From Clostridium neonatale (GTDB taxonomy: Bacteria; Bacillota; Clostridia; Clostridiales; Clostridiaceae), in the NCBI RefSeq assembly GCF_001458595.1, contig NZ_LN890328.1:1518926-1582925 (forward strand): 64,000 bases of DNA. The letters run 5' to 3'. Positions 33,509 to 42,908 of the stretch are shown one piece after another; position 1 is the first letter of the stretch; each line of letters begins with the position of its first letter. A program made the translations under genes and the position numbers. The notes below the pieces were generated by a model. That model saw nothing but the letters and a program-made list of their open reading frames with translations. It did not search any database and was not told where the DNA came from.

Positions 33509-36160
33509 TTAGTTATTTCCATCAAAGAAATTCTTCTCCCATTTATCATTTTCAAAATAGAAGAATTCCTCTTTTCCCATATATAATTCATGATTTTGTC
33601 TAAGTATGGCCACAACACAGAAACCCCAAAGCTCTTTTTCTGCCCATACAAAGAACTTTATTTCATTATTCTCAATATTATCTGTCTCTGCCTGTTTTAT
33701 ATGTGGATACCTTTCTGTAATTGCTTTTGCATTTGTAATTTCTAACTCTTCATTATTAAACTTATAATCATATTCATATTTAACGTTATTATTGTTATCT
33801 TTTAAATAAAGTTTTAAAAGTATTCTATCCATGAATCTAGAAACAAAGCCTCTATTTATCTCATTATTTTTTATAAGAGTAATTTCTTCTCCACTATGGG
33901 TAAATGCTGTAATAACATATGGAAGAGCACATGTATTATTTTCTATTTGTATATCTGCATATCCAAAATTCTTAGAATGAAGATATTTTAACGTTCCTTT
34001 AAGACAACTAAGCTTTAAATCATAATCCTCATAAGAATCCTTTTTACTTTTATTTATTTCAATAATTCTGCCTGGAATAAATTCCTTTAATGCATCCTTA
34101 AATATATCTACCTGACATGACTGTCCTGTAAGCTTTATTAATGAATAATCATAAAGCTCATCTTTTTCATATAAGCTTTCTAAGAATTTTTTTATTATTC
34201 CATAAACATCACCTTTAATAAGTGTATTGATTTCATACGTTGTTATAGTCAATCTTGGTGCCTCTTTTACTACCTTTAATACATCATCTTGTCTATAAGA
34301 AAGCTTCCATTTATCAAATATAATAAAAGTACTGTCCTCATTATCCTGAAGTTTATTGTCTTTAATTATTTCTGGAGCTAAGTATATCTTTATAAGCTCA
34401 GGTCTTGTAAAAAATATTTTTTTAACTTCTTCAGCTAAATTAAATAAGAAGTAATAATTGTTTCTTACCTTACAATAGTCCTCTTTATTCCTAGTCTCAT
34501 ATAATTTAAATTTATTTGGAATTATATTTTCTGCTTTTTCATATTCTTTATCTAAAGTTTCATATAATTCTTTTATTCCATATTTATCTATACTTCTAAA
34601 AATATCTATTTTAAACTCATCAATTAATGCTTTTTTAACTTCTTCATAGTCTTCCTTAATCAAAGCCTGTGCCATAAGTATTTTTAAAAACTGCAGTATT
34701 CTAAATGTAAGATTGTTTCCACCGAAATCTGTATCTCCATTTTCATAAGAAGTTTCTATATTTATTTTGTAAGAAACTCTGTTATTTCTTATACTAAAAG
34801 CAGCACCAGAAAGATCTGTCGTTCCCCCTCCGCAGTCTATAATAAGTGCTTTATACTTTTCACCCTGCACATACTTATTTCTATCAATTAAGTCACTTAT
34901 AGTGTTATAAAGTACGCCAACACTTTCTTCAAGCATGTTTTCACTTTGTACATTATAATTGCTTAATACATCTTCAAATAATTTATGGAATTTATACTTT
35001 TGTTTTGTAGGACAAGATATGTAAATGTTCTTAAATTTACACTTAAATCTTTGATTTGCTAAAGATATGACATATTCCAAATATGCTTTTATTATTTGCT
35101 TTCTTTTTATTAAGGTGGTTTTTCCATGAATATCTATGACTTTTTCATCTTTTTCAAAATCACTTATCCATCTTTTTATATCATAAAAAACAGTTAAACT
35201 ATCATCTACATACCTTTTCTTTGATGCTGCCACTGCATCATATCCAAATATATACTTTATTTCATTATTATTTTCATTAATATATTTAACACCTACTATA
35301 CTTGGTATTAATGGTGACAATGTATAGCTATCTTTTGTTGTATCTAATAGTTTTACAAGCTTTACTTTTTCATCCTCATATAATTCATATTTTCTTTCTT
35401 TAATTAAATTTTCATTTAATCCATTAAAGACTTCTTTATCTATGTAAATACCTGCTGTAGTATTTGATGTACCAAAATCTATTGCAAGAGGCATACTTGT
35501 CTCTTCTAATTGTTTCAATTCAAATCTAAGAAGTGGAACTTGTGAGTATTCTATTTTTATATCATTATTTATATTTTTTCCTTCATACACATCATAAAGA
35601 AGCTCTGATTCTTTTTCTTTAAAGAATAATAAGTTATAAAACTTACTTTTCCCTTCTCTTGCTTCTACATCTTTTCCTTTAACAAGAAAATAATTATATC
35701 TGTTATTTTCTTTAACCTTTTTAATATTTAATATTGTGCATATATTAAACTCACTATCAGCTAGAATTACATTTCCTTCACTAATATCTTCACTAGTTTT
35801 AATCTCATAATCATCATAAATTTCTATTGATAAATTCTCATATACTATTATTTTTCCAGAGTAGTCTATGATACTGCTTACTACTTCTCTTTTAGATGAT
35901 TCTTTAATAAAATTCTCTATATTATTAAGTCCGCCTTCAGTATAATTATTAATTAATCTATTATCCTTTTCCCCTCTATACTTAATAATAAGCTTTATTA
36001 GTTCTTCTTTATCAAGTGGATCAACTATGCTTTTAACTAACTTTTCTCTAGTACATATCTCTCTTAATTGAAAAGTAGTCATAAGAAGTAAATCTTTTTC
36101 TTTATAAGTTTTTGATTCATTTTCTTCTATTTTACTTAGTTTATATGTGTATAACCCCAT
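33509..36160 (-). CDS. Hsp70/actin-like ATPase with N-terminal extension
   Basis: 883 residues. Residues about 20-60 (DLLLMTTFQLREICTREKLV and PLDKEELIKLIIKYRG) look like a SAP/Rho-N-type helical motif. The ATPase core begins near residue 230 with PLAIDFGTSNTTAGIYID (phosphate-1), followed by FGYDAVAASKKRYVDD, and around 440 IIDCGGGTTDLSGAAF (phosphate-2); RLTGQSC-like sequence (IKLTGQSCQVDIFKDAL) serves as the adenosine loop. The C-terminus is a beta-rich domain, not a classic Hsp70 substrate domain. The DnaJ-like gene at 42217 is a possible partner. No ClpV-type ATPase is present, so this may be the system's assembly or recycling engine (inference). Confidence 0.8.
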   Translation of the reverse strand: MGLYTYKLSKIEENESKTYKEKDLLLMTTFQLREICTREKLVKSIVDPLDKEELIKLIIKYRGEKDNRLINNYTEGGLNNIENFIKESSKREVVSSIIDYSGKIIVYENLSIEIYDDYEIKTSEDISEGNVILADSEFNICTILNIKKVKENNRYNYFLVKGKDVEAREGKSKFYNLLFFKEKESELLYDVYEGKNINNDIKIEYSQVPLLRFELKQLEETSMPLAIDFGTSNTTAGIYIDKEVFNGLNENLIKERKYELYEDEKVKLVKLLDTTKDSYTLSPLIPSIVGVKYINENNNEIKYIFGYDAVAASKKRYVDDSLTVFYDIKRWISDFEKDEKVIDIHGKTTLIKRKQIIKAYLEYVISLANQRFKCKFKNIYISCPTKQKYKFHKLFEDVLSNYNVQSENMLEESVGVLYNTISDLIDRNKYVQGEKYKALIIDCGGGTTDLSGAAFSIRNNRVSYKINIETSYENGDTDFGGNNLTFRILQFLKILMAQALIKEDYEEVKKALIDEFKIDIFRSIDKYGIKELYETLDKEYEKAENIIPNKFKLYETRNKEDYCKVRNNYYFLFNLAEEVKKIFFTRPELIKIYLAPEIIKDNKLQDNEDSTFIIFDKWKLSYRQDDVLKVVKEAPRLTITTYEINTLIKGDVYGIIKKFLESLYEKDELYDYSLIKLTGQSCQVDIFKDALKEFIPGRIIEINKSKKDSYEDYDLKLSCLKGTLKYLHSKNFGYADIQIENNTCALPYVITAFTHSGEEITLIKNNEINRGFVSRFMDRILLKLYLKDNNNNVKYEYDYKFNNEELEITNAKAITERYPHIKQAETDNIENNEIKFFVWAEKELWGFCVVAILRQNHELYMGKEEFFYFENDKWEKNFFDGNN

Positions 36161-36182
36161 GTTTCTCTTCTCTCCTCCTTAT

Positions 36183-36881
36183 CTACTCAACCATTACTAT
36201 TTCATCAGATTTCATTACATTTTCTTCACCAATTATTCCAAAATGCTTATCCCAAAATAAAAAACTATTCATATTTACAGGTAAAAATGTATCTACTATT
36301 GCATTTATCTTACCTTCAAAAGTCTCATTTTTATATTCACTTAAATAAATGTAAATATCCTTTGGTGCATCTTTGCTCAAATATATTGTGCTGTATTTAA
36401 ATATTTTAACTAACACTTTATTGAATAATTCTAAGGATGTTCCTGTCTTATATAAGGTTATTAAACTATTTAAAAATATGTCTTTTTCTTCTTTGTTAAA
36501 AAAATCTATATTTGTATTCAAGTCTTTTCCAAATACATTTTTCCTTATATCCTTTAATAAAAACATTTTATAAAATTCATTTTTTGAAAGACCACTTTTT
36601 AAATCCATCTCTCCTAAATAATGAATCAATATATCAAAGAGTGTATTTCTAAGTTCAATATTCTCTTCAAAATTACTATCAAATAGCTCCTGAAATATTT
36701 CTTGAAATCTATAAAACGAGTTTATTTCTATTTGTTTGTCTCTTGGAATATCTGTAAAATTAATCTCATCAAATGCTATTTCCATATATGGGCTGCATAC
36801 TTTTGCCTGCTTAAATCTAATCTTTTCCCTGTCAACATTTTGTTCATCAGCTTTTAAAAAGATATCATAAATGTAATTCAT
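36183..36881 (-). CDS. Core protein of unknown function, baseplate candidate
   Basis: 232 residues, mostly helical, with FYRFQEIFQELFDSNFEENI and a C-terminal LPVNMNSFLFWDKHFGIIGE. Overlaps the start of the upstream gene by four bases (stop of 36878 gene and this start), so the two are co-translated. No family recognised. Size and place between a large baseplate-like protein and the ATPase suggest a baseplate wedge or adaptor, but this is inference only. Confidence 0.5.
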   Translation of the reverse strand: MNYIYDIFLKADEQNVDREKIRFKQAKVCSPYMEIAFDEINFTDIPRDKQIEINSFYRFQEIFQELFDSNFEENIELRNTLFDILIHYLGEMDLKSGLSKNEFYKMFLLKDIRKNVFGKDLNTNIDFFNKEEKDIFLNSLITLYKTGTSLELFNKVLVKIFKYSTIYLSKDAPKDIYIYLSEYKNETFEGKINAIVDTFLPVNMNSFLFWDKHFGIIGEENVMKSDEIVMVE

Positions 36882-38155
36882 ATTAATCGCCCTTCACATT
36901 TATATTCTGGATAAATAAATTGAACTTCACCTACTAAAAAGCTTAAAATATCATTATTTAAATAATCAGTCTTATTTCTAGGTTCAAAATATAATACTAA
37001 TGCTTTTTTTACATTGTCTTCTCTTATTTCATCTATTATAAAATCATTTGCATCATATATTTCTCTACTCTCTTCTTTAAGTAAATCTTCCACAGTCACA
37101 TCTTTAAATATTAATTTTTCTGAAATTTTAAATGAGGCTATAAGCCTTTCAATTTCACTTTTGCTTTTTATCATATATCTATTATTAAATAAAAATTTAT
37201 TTGAAAAATTTATGTTCATATAGTTATTCATAATCTCATATTCATAAGCTCTAATCTTATCTTCCTTATAATTAACTATTTTATATATGCGCCATGTTAC
37301 TGGATTTGATATTTTTGATGTAAGTAAAATAGAATCATCTTTAAAAGTTACATAATTTATTTCTTCATCACTCGCATTAACTAAATAGCCACTATCTTTT
37401 CCTTCTTTAGCTAAAGAAATATTATGTTCATAATTAATCTTATCTATACACGGTACTGGAAATCCGTTGCATTTCATCTTTATATTTTTAACATTCCATA
37501 TTGGCACCATATCATATTTTATATATTTACTGTATTCTTCAAAGTCTATATCAATTTTCATAATACTTTCATCTTTTTCAAATTCACCTTCATAACTAAC
37601 AAGCATTACTTTTGCTATTTTATTAACATATGGCATATTAAGTGTTTTCCACCTAATATTATTATTTATAAAAGCTTTATATAAGTTACTTATTTTATTT
37701 TTATATTCACTGTTTTCTATTACTTTAAAATAAGCTTCATGTGTTCCTTTATTTGTTGTTATAGTACCTTTAATTTTTAAATTACTATTTATAAATTTCT
37801 TAAAAATACAATAATCACATTTTAAAAATATACTGAATAATTCATATGTCTTATTGTTACTTAAAGTTCCTAGTAAGTCTTTAATGTCATATGTCTTTTC
37901 TTCTTTGTCCTTCTCAATCATTGGAAAAAATATTTCATCTGTTATATCCAGTTCATTTCTTCTAATGATTGTTGAATATATGTTATATTTTTCTTCTACA
38001 TATTCCACTTCATCAAAGACTCTTTCCTCTAGCTGTGCATATTTTTCATTTGAATATTCCTCGAGGGAAGAAAAAACACTCATCATTATTTTCTTTAATA
38101 TGACCTTGTCATCTAATTCCTGTATATCATTTAACTTTTCATATATCCTATTCAT
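36878..38155 (-). CDS. Core protein of unknown function, large baseplate candidate
   Basis: 425 residues from MNRIYEKLNDIQELDDKVI; the ATG at 38153-38155 has GGTGA six bases upstream and overlaps the PP2C gene's end by eight bases. The N-terminal 100 residues are helical; the rest is strand-rich with MVPIWNVKNIKMKCNGFPVP and SNPVTWRIYKIVNYKEDKIR. This mix of an N-terminal helix pair and beta domains recalls baseplate wedge proteins (gp6/TssF-like) but I cannot show homology. Confidence 0.5.
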   Translation of the reverse strand: MNRIYEKLNDIQELDDKVILKKIMMSVFSSLEEYSNEKYAQLEERVFDEVEYVEEKYNIYSTIIRRNELDITDEIFFPMIEKDKEEKTYDIKDLLGTLSNNKTYELFSIFLKCDYCIFKKFINSNLKIKGTITTNKGTHEAYFKVIENSEYKNKISNLYKAFINNNIRWKTLNMPYVNKIAKVMLVSYEGEFEKDESIMKIDIDFEEYSKYIKYDMVPIWNVKNIKMKCNGFPVPCIDKINYEHNISLAKEGKDSGYLVNASDEEINYVTFKDDSILLTSKISNPVTWRIYKIVNYKEDKIRAYEYEIMNNYMNINFSNKFLFNNRYMIKSKSEIERLIASFKISEKLIFKDVTVEDLLKEESREIYDANDFIIDEIREDNVKKALVLYFEPRNKTDYLNNDILSFLVGEVQFIYPEYKCEGRLI

Positions 38156-39983
38156 TACTTTCACCACTGCTTTTCTCACCATTACTTGCTAATTGCTTAT
38201 CTATTCCTTGGAGCATTTCATCTATTAATTTAACTTCTTCGTCTAATCCAAGCTGTGTATATATATCCTTTGATAATAGATATAGGACCTTTGCTGATTC
38301 TTTATCATCCTTAACAATTCTTGCATTGGCTTCTTTCAAATACTCATCTGCCTCATTTTTGAGATCTGCTTGCCCCTCTATTCTTTTATCTATAAGAGCC
38401 ATTTTTTGATCAAGCTCATTTGCTAAAGAATAGTACTCATTTTTCTTAAAACTCTCTTTAGCTAAAGCATAATACATTTTTGCATTTACATAATCTCCAG
38501 AAATATAATTTTCATCACCTTTTTTTCTTAAATCTATAGCTTCATTTAAAGCATCTTCTTGCTCTTTTTGTAATTCTTTTTCTTCATCCTTAGCCTTTTC
38601 CTCATCTTCCTTTGCTTGTTTTTCTTCTTCCTTTTTTGCAGCAGCTTCTTCCCCTCGCGTATCATATATTTCTTTAAGTTTATCTATTGCTTCTTTCTTT
38701 TCATCTTTTAAATAATAATTACTAGCAAGTCTTTTTGCCTCTAGATAATTAGCTTCTGATTCCGCGGTTTTACCTGCTTCTAATTGGGCATCAGCTAATT
38801 CTAAAAGATCAGATACACTGATGCAGGTTTTTGCTATATCAATTTTCTTTAAAATATAGCTTTTTGCTATATCGTCAATATCTTCACCTTTTTCTAAAGC
38901 TAATAAATATTGATCTAAAGCTTCTTCAAATTTCTTTTCTTCTAGCTTTTTATCACCTTCAATTATTATTTCTGTATATTTACATCCAGCATCTATTTCT
39001 TTTATGTCATCTTTAAGCTTATATTTACTAGCAATTTTTAAAGCTTCATCATATTTTGAATTTGCTTTTTCAATATGATCATTTTTTATGTACTCTTCTG
39101 CTTCTTGTACATAATTATTCATATTTATAATTTGTTCTTTTTTCTTATTTTGTTTTATGTTAAATACAACCAATCCAACTATTATAACTAGAAGTATTGG
39201 AATTGCTGCCATTATAATTTTCTTTATTAATGCTTTTCTCTTTGGATTTATGTATGCCTTTTCTACATACGTAACTGCAAAAGTATAGTTTTCTAATTCT
39301 TTAAGTTGCTTTGATAAAATCATTTCTTCAACTCTATCAACAACTTCTTGTGGCTCTTTTGCACCTTCAAGTGCATCTTCTATTTCTTTTTCATCACAAT
39401 TTTCCCATATACCTTTTGTAAGTAATGTAAATACATCACCATCATTAAGTTTTAATTTTTTTGAAATAAATGGTGAGCTTATTTTATTTTGACCTAAATA
39501 ACACGATAAATTATTTCTTTCTATATGCCTAGCTGCTTTATCTAGTGGAATCATATAATCATCAAGCATTTCTTGTGTTAAAGATAAATCTTTACTTTTT
39601 TCCTTTAAATATCCATCCTTAAAGAAATAAAATCTCGAGTTTCCTATAGAAACATATCTAACTTTACTATAATTTGTTATAGCTATTGTCATAGATGCCT
39701 TAAGTCTTACATTTCTTCCACTATTTAAAATTTCATCATTTACTTTATTTAGATATCTTTTTATTATGGCTTTATTCATTGTAGGTCTTAATGTAAATAG
39801 TCTTATAAATTCTGTTACTGCAATTTTGCCTGTTTCTATTTCTGTATCTTCATCGATTCCATCACTTATTACATAACATGCCATTTTATCAAGCTCTACG
39901 AATGCAAAATAATCTTTATTTTGAAGATAACTTCCCTCTTCACTTATAAAGCTTGTCTTAAATTTTGAATTTAATTTTCTCAT
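38148..39983 (-). CDS. Membrane PP2C-type phosphatase with C-terminal TPR/coiled coil
   Basis: 611 residues. Residues 1-245 are a PP2C-like domain: YVISDGIDEDTEIETG carries the Asp-Gly of the metal site, and VRYVSIGNSRFYFF and FTLLTKGIWENCDEKEIEDA are family strands. The second metal Asp is hard to place, so activity is uncertain. One membrane segment (about 252-275, KIIMAAIPILLVIIVGLVVF) follows. The outer part has repeated helix pairs (EEALDQYLLALEKGEDI, SEANYLEAKRLASNYYL) and a Glu/Lys/Ala coiled coil. The expected topology puts the phosphatase inside and repeats outside. Could tie signalling to envelope sensing. Confidence 0.75.
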   Translation of the reverse strand: MRKLNSKFKTSFISEEGSYLQNKDYFAFVELDKMACYVISDGIDEDTEIETGKIAVTEFIRLFTLRPTMNKAIIKRYLNKVNDEILNSGRNVRLKASMTIAITNYSKVRYVSIGNSRFYFFKDGYLKEKSKDLSLTQEMLDDYMIPLDKAARHIERNNLSCYLGQNKISSPFISKKLKLNDGDVFTLLTKGIWENCDEKEIEDALEGAKEPQEVVDRVEEMILSKQLKELENYTFAVTYVEKAYINPKRKALIKKIIMAAIPILLVIIVGLVVFNIKQNKKKEQIINMNNYVQEAEEYIKNDHIEKANSKYDEALKIASKYKLKDDIKEIDAGCKYTEIIIEGDKKLEEKKFEEALDQYLLALEKGEDIDDIAKSYILKKIDIAKTCISVSDLLELADAQLEAGKTAESEANYLEAKRLASNYYLKDEKKEAIDKLKEIYDTRGEEAAAKKEEEKQAKEDEEKAKDEEKELQKEQEDALNEAIDLRKKGDENYISGDYVNAKMYYALAKESFKKNEYYSLANELDQKMALIDKRIEGQADLKNEADEYLKEANARIVKDDKESAKVLYLLSKDIYTQLGLDEEVKLIDEMLQGIDKQLASNGEKSSGESNE

Positions 39984-40171
39984 TTGCCCTCACCCTAACC
40001 TAATTTATATGATATTATCTAATTCACTCAAACCGCATAAAATAAGCAAATTCCTAAGCAGAGAGCCCAAATCTTGTATTTGGTGCGAATCGCTTACTCA
40101 GCGAACGTATGTGAGTCGAGTTTCCTTTATATATTATTAAAGTATTCTATCTACCCCTCATAAAATAAGCA

Positions 40172-40225
40172 TATTCTTGTATTCTTGTATTCTTGTATTC
40201 TTGTATTCTTGTATTCTTGTATTCT
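40172..40225. repeat. 8-bp tandem repeat (TATTCTTG)x6 plus partial
   Basis: Six exact copies from 40172 to 40219, then TATTCT. It lies in the 282-bp gap between the two PP2C genes, upstream of 38148-39983. The rest of the gap has a CCAAAT/ATTTGG hairpin near 40070 and no gene. Such repeats change copy number by slippage. Confidence 0.9.
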
Positions 40226-40265
40226 GAGCATTTTATCTTTATTCATATAGTAATTCAAGTAATTC

Positions 40266-41120
40266 TTACTTTATTTTTTGTACTTTCATTATTACTATGC
40301 TACCGTTTTTATTAATTCTTCCATGCTTATTTTCTTCCGTTTCTAATATAATTTCATTCAAAGCAATATCTAAATGCTTTTTATTTTCTGATAATATATT
40401 CTCAAGATTAACCCATCTTATATTTTCATAAATTCCTTTACTCATAATAAGAATCAAATCATTTTTTTCTAGTTTAATATTCTCCATTTCTATTTTTGAA
40501 TTGTCAAAATTTTCTTGTCCCAAATAATACAAAATCTTTTTATTATTTAAAACTTGAAGTGCTTCTATTCTTTCAATTTTTCCCTTGTAATATTCTCTTT
40601 TAGCAACCTCATTAATGCAATGACTCTCATTTAATTTTATAAGTTCATTCTTTCTAAAAAGTGCTAGCATTACATTTCCTAAAGATGCATAGTATAAATT
40701 TTCTTTATCAATAATTATGCTTAAGTTACTCGTCCCGCCTTTATTTTTTTCCACTCTTTTAATTATTTCATGATTAACTTTATTAAAAGATTTGTAAAAA
40801 AAATAGTTTATTTTTTCATTGCTATATTCATCTAAGAACATTTTTTCTATTGTTTTTACAGAAGCAATGCTTGATATTCTTCCTGCTTCATTTTTTCCAA
40901 GGCCATCTGACATAGATACTAAAGTAGCATCTTTATTTTTAGCAATATCAAAATAATCCTCTTGTATTTCTTCATCTCCAGTTTTTGAATATGTGAATAT
41001 CCTCAGTTTTTCTTTTTTTAAAAAATAAAATAATATCTGCTTTAGTATTAATAACATAGATAATACTATAAACAATGCAAGTAGCATGAAATATACACCG
41101 TGTTCATCTATAAATAACAT
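40266..41120 (-). CDS. Membrane-anchored PP2C-type phosphatase
   Basis: 284 residues. An N-terminal membrane segment (about 10-36, VYFMLLALFIVLSMLLILKQI) is followed by a PP2C domain: Asp-Gly in ATLVSMSDGLGKNEAGRI, NLYYASLGNVMLALF, and LILIMSKGIYENIRW. Better preserved than the domain at 38148. The final GSIVIMKVQK also fits. With two FHA proteins next door, phosphorylation-dependent control of the injection machine is likely, as in type VI threonine-phosphorylation pathways. No kinase gene is present in the window. Confidence 0.8.
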   Translation of the reverse strand: MLFIDEHGVYFMLLALFIVLSMLLILKQILFYFLKKEKLRIFTYSKTGDEEIQEDYFDIAKNKDATLVSMSDGLGKNEAGRISSIASVKTIEKMFLDEYSNEKINYFFYKSFNKVNHEIIKRVEKNKGGTSNLSIIIDKENLYYASLGNVMLALFRKNELIKLNESHCINEVAKREYYKGKIERIEALQVLNNKKILYYLGQENFDNSKIEMENIKLEKNDLILIMSKGIYENIRWVNLENILSENKKHLDIALNEIILETEENKHGRINKNGSIVIMKVQKIK

Positions 41121-41125
41121 ATAAA

Positions 41126-41635
41126 TTACCTCTGTTCTTTATCTTGCCATTCAAAATGTTCTCCACAAAATGGAACAAATAAAAATTTACTCTTCCCAAG
41201 CTCTATTACATCATAAGCAGTAAGTTCTGTTGGCATATAGACAGGTTCATTATTTAAATATGCAATTCCTGTAGACTCTCCTGGTAAAAGCACACTATTT
41301 TTCTTTTTAGAGTCATATACAACAACTGCATGATTTCTAAGAGCTACATAATTGTCGCCTATTAGTTGTATGTCCATGTCATCTGAACGTCCTATAAAGT
41401 TCTTTCCACTTTTTATTTTGTAATCTTTTCCTACTCTAGAACCATCTATACATACAAGCCACCCACAAACTGGATCTACTTCTTGGTAAAGTAAATCAAA
41501 TTCAACCTCTTCTTCACTTGGTAAAGATTCGGCCTGCTTTTCCTTTTTACTTGTATCTAAGTTGCAATAAGGGCATATAGACCCATAACGTCTTTCACTA
41601 AACATATGTCCATTTTTGCATCTGATTAATGCCAT
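41126..41635 (-). CDS. FHA-domain protein with N-terminal zinc ribbon
   Basis: 169 residues. IRCKNGHMFSERRYGSICPYC at the start is a four-ligand zinc ribbon (Cys, His, CxxC; residues about 5-24). The FHA domain (about 65-165) has GKNFIGRSDDMDIQLIGDN, where GRSDDMDI holds the phospho-threonine-binding Arg and Ser, and YVALRNHAVVVYD with the conserved N-H pair. Expected to bind a pThr peptide. Five bases from the PP2C gene start. Confidence 0.85.
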   Translation of the reverse strand: MALIRCKNGHMFSERRYGSICPYCNLDTSKKEKQAESLPSEEEVEFDLLYQEVDPVCGWLVCIDGSRVGKDYKIKSGKNFIGRSDDMDIQLIGDNYVALRNHAVVVYDSKKKNSVLLPGESTGIAYLNNEPVYMPTELTAYDVIELGKSKFLFVPFCGEHFEWQDKEQR

Positions 41636-41647
41636 ATATATTCCCCC

Positions 41648-42202
41648 CTATTTAAGTAATAATTTAACTTTAGAAATAAAAATAATATCTCCTTTTTTAA
41701 CAGTGCAAGGAGTATTCTTAACAACTCTATATTTTTTTCCGTCTTCATTTTTTTCTATACATACTCTGCTTTCTACTGATAAATCTTCAATATACCATTT
41801 TCCTGAAGCATAATTTAAAACAGCATGATTATCTTCAATGAATTGAGAATAAATAGATGAATTTAAATCTATAAGCACATCATTTTCTCTATTACTTTTC
41901 CCAATCAAAAATGATACTTTATCAGCAATAGACCATTTTTTTATGATTTCATTTTCCTCATTTATAAGTTCAATCGTATTTATTATGTCACTATCTTTAA
42001 TATTTCTCTTATGCATGATTATATATAAATAAGTAAAAATTATAATTCCAAATATGACTAATAAACTTAAAAGTGTTATTTTAAGTTCTTTAGATTCTAT
42101 ATTTATATAAATTATTGTGAAGATAAGTGTTAATAGTATTCCTATAAATACATTTATCAATTGAATGCTTAGCATTAGTTTATTTTTATAATTATTCGCC
42201 AA
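41648..42202 (-). CDS. Membrane protein with FHA-like domain
   Basis: 184 residues. Two N-terminal membrane segments (about 10-32 and 42-64), then an FHA-like domain with FLIGKSNRENDVLIDL and FIEDNHAVLNYASGKWYIED. The GR.....D motif is replaced by GKSNREND, so pThr binding may be weakened, but the N-H pair is kept. Twelve bases from the zinc-ribbon FHA gene. Probably recruits the complex to the membrane (inference). Confidence 0.75.
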   Translation of the reverse strand: MANNYKNKLMLSIQLINVFIGILLTLIFTIIYINIESKELKITLLSLLVIFGIIIFTYLYIIMHKRNIKDSDIINTIELINEENEIIKKWSIADKVSFLIGKSNRENDVLIDLNSSIYSQFIEDNHAVLNYASGKWYIEDLSVESRVCIEKNEDGKKYRVVKNTPCTVKKGDIIFISKVKLLLK

Positions 42203-42216
42203 AGTAACTCACTCCA

Positions 42217-42657
42217 TTACTTTTTAATATTGAAAAAATTGTCAAAAATACTACTTGTATCAATCGGGTTGTTATTTTTCTTTTTTAATTTACTTTTATC
42301 AATATCATTACTTTTTGCATTAAATCCAAAGAAGCTCTCAAAATATTGATTTAAATTATTTATTGCATCACTTTTATCATAATTCTCAGTACTATTATTA
42401 CTATTTTCTGATTTCTTATTTTCATTTTTCTTTTGATTAAATTGCTTACTATTTCTTTTTCCATCATATTCTTCTCTTGAAGATTCATTACTAAGAACTT
42501 CATATGCTTCATTAACTTCTTGAAACATTCTAAGTGCATTTTCATTTTCTTTATTTCTATCTGGATGATAATTTTTAGCTAAGCCTCTAAAAGCTTTTTT
42601 AAGTTCATCCTTATTAGCTGTTTCAGAAACCCCTAAAATCTTATAATAGTCCTTCAT
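42217..42657 (-). CDS. J-domain protein (DnaJ-like, short)
   Basis: 146 residues. The J domain (1-68) begins [20 protein letters not shown] and has the HPD motif in [12 protein letters not shown]. An Asn/Lys-rich linker and the tail [15 protein letters not shown] follow. It lacks the zinc-finger and C-terminal domains of housekeeping DnaJ (about 370 residues), so it is a specialised co-chaperone. The natural partner is the Hsp70-like ATPase at 33509 in the same cluster. Confidence 0.9.
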   Translation of the reverse strand: MKDYYKILGVSETANKDELKKAFRGLAKNYHPDRNKENENALRMFQEVNEAYEVLSNESSREEYDGKRNSKQFNQKKNENKKSENSNNSTENYDKSDAINNLNQYFESFFGFNAKSNDIDKSKLKKKNNNPIDTSSIFDNFFNIKK

Positions 42658-42798
42658 CTTACCACTCGCTTCTCTTAATAATTATTAGTGTTTTATATAT
42701 AAAATCTTTACTTTTTTCTAAATTCTTTAGTATACTATTACTAATGATACTGAAGGTTATTCAATTGATTGTGATTAATTTCTAATAATGCCTATGCA

Positions 42799-42877
42799 GC
42801 ATATTACCCTGGTAAGAGTTTAATATGCTACATAGTAGTTTAGTCTGGTTTTATGTTATTAATTAATACATAAAACC
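42799..42877. other. Two hairpins between tube genes and DnaJ gene
   Basis: GCATATTA/TAATATGC (42799-42806 with 42821-42828) and GGTTTTATGT/ACATAAAACC (about 42847-42856 with 42868-42877) in a 250-bp gap. Neither has a T-run in the transcription direction. They may act as RNA processing or stability elements that keep sheath and tube mRNA levels above the rest of the operon (inference). Confidence 0.5.
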
Positions 42878-42908
42878 CCAAATGATACATGCTTTTATGC
42901 AGATTGCA

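Noticed and set aside
40172..40225. CRISPR-like array
   Set aside because: An 8-bp tandem repeat without spacers; no cas genes in the window.
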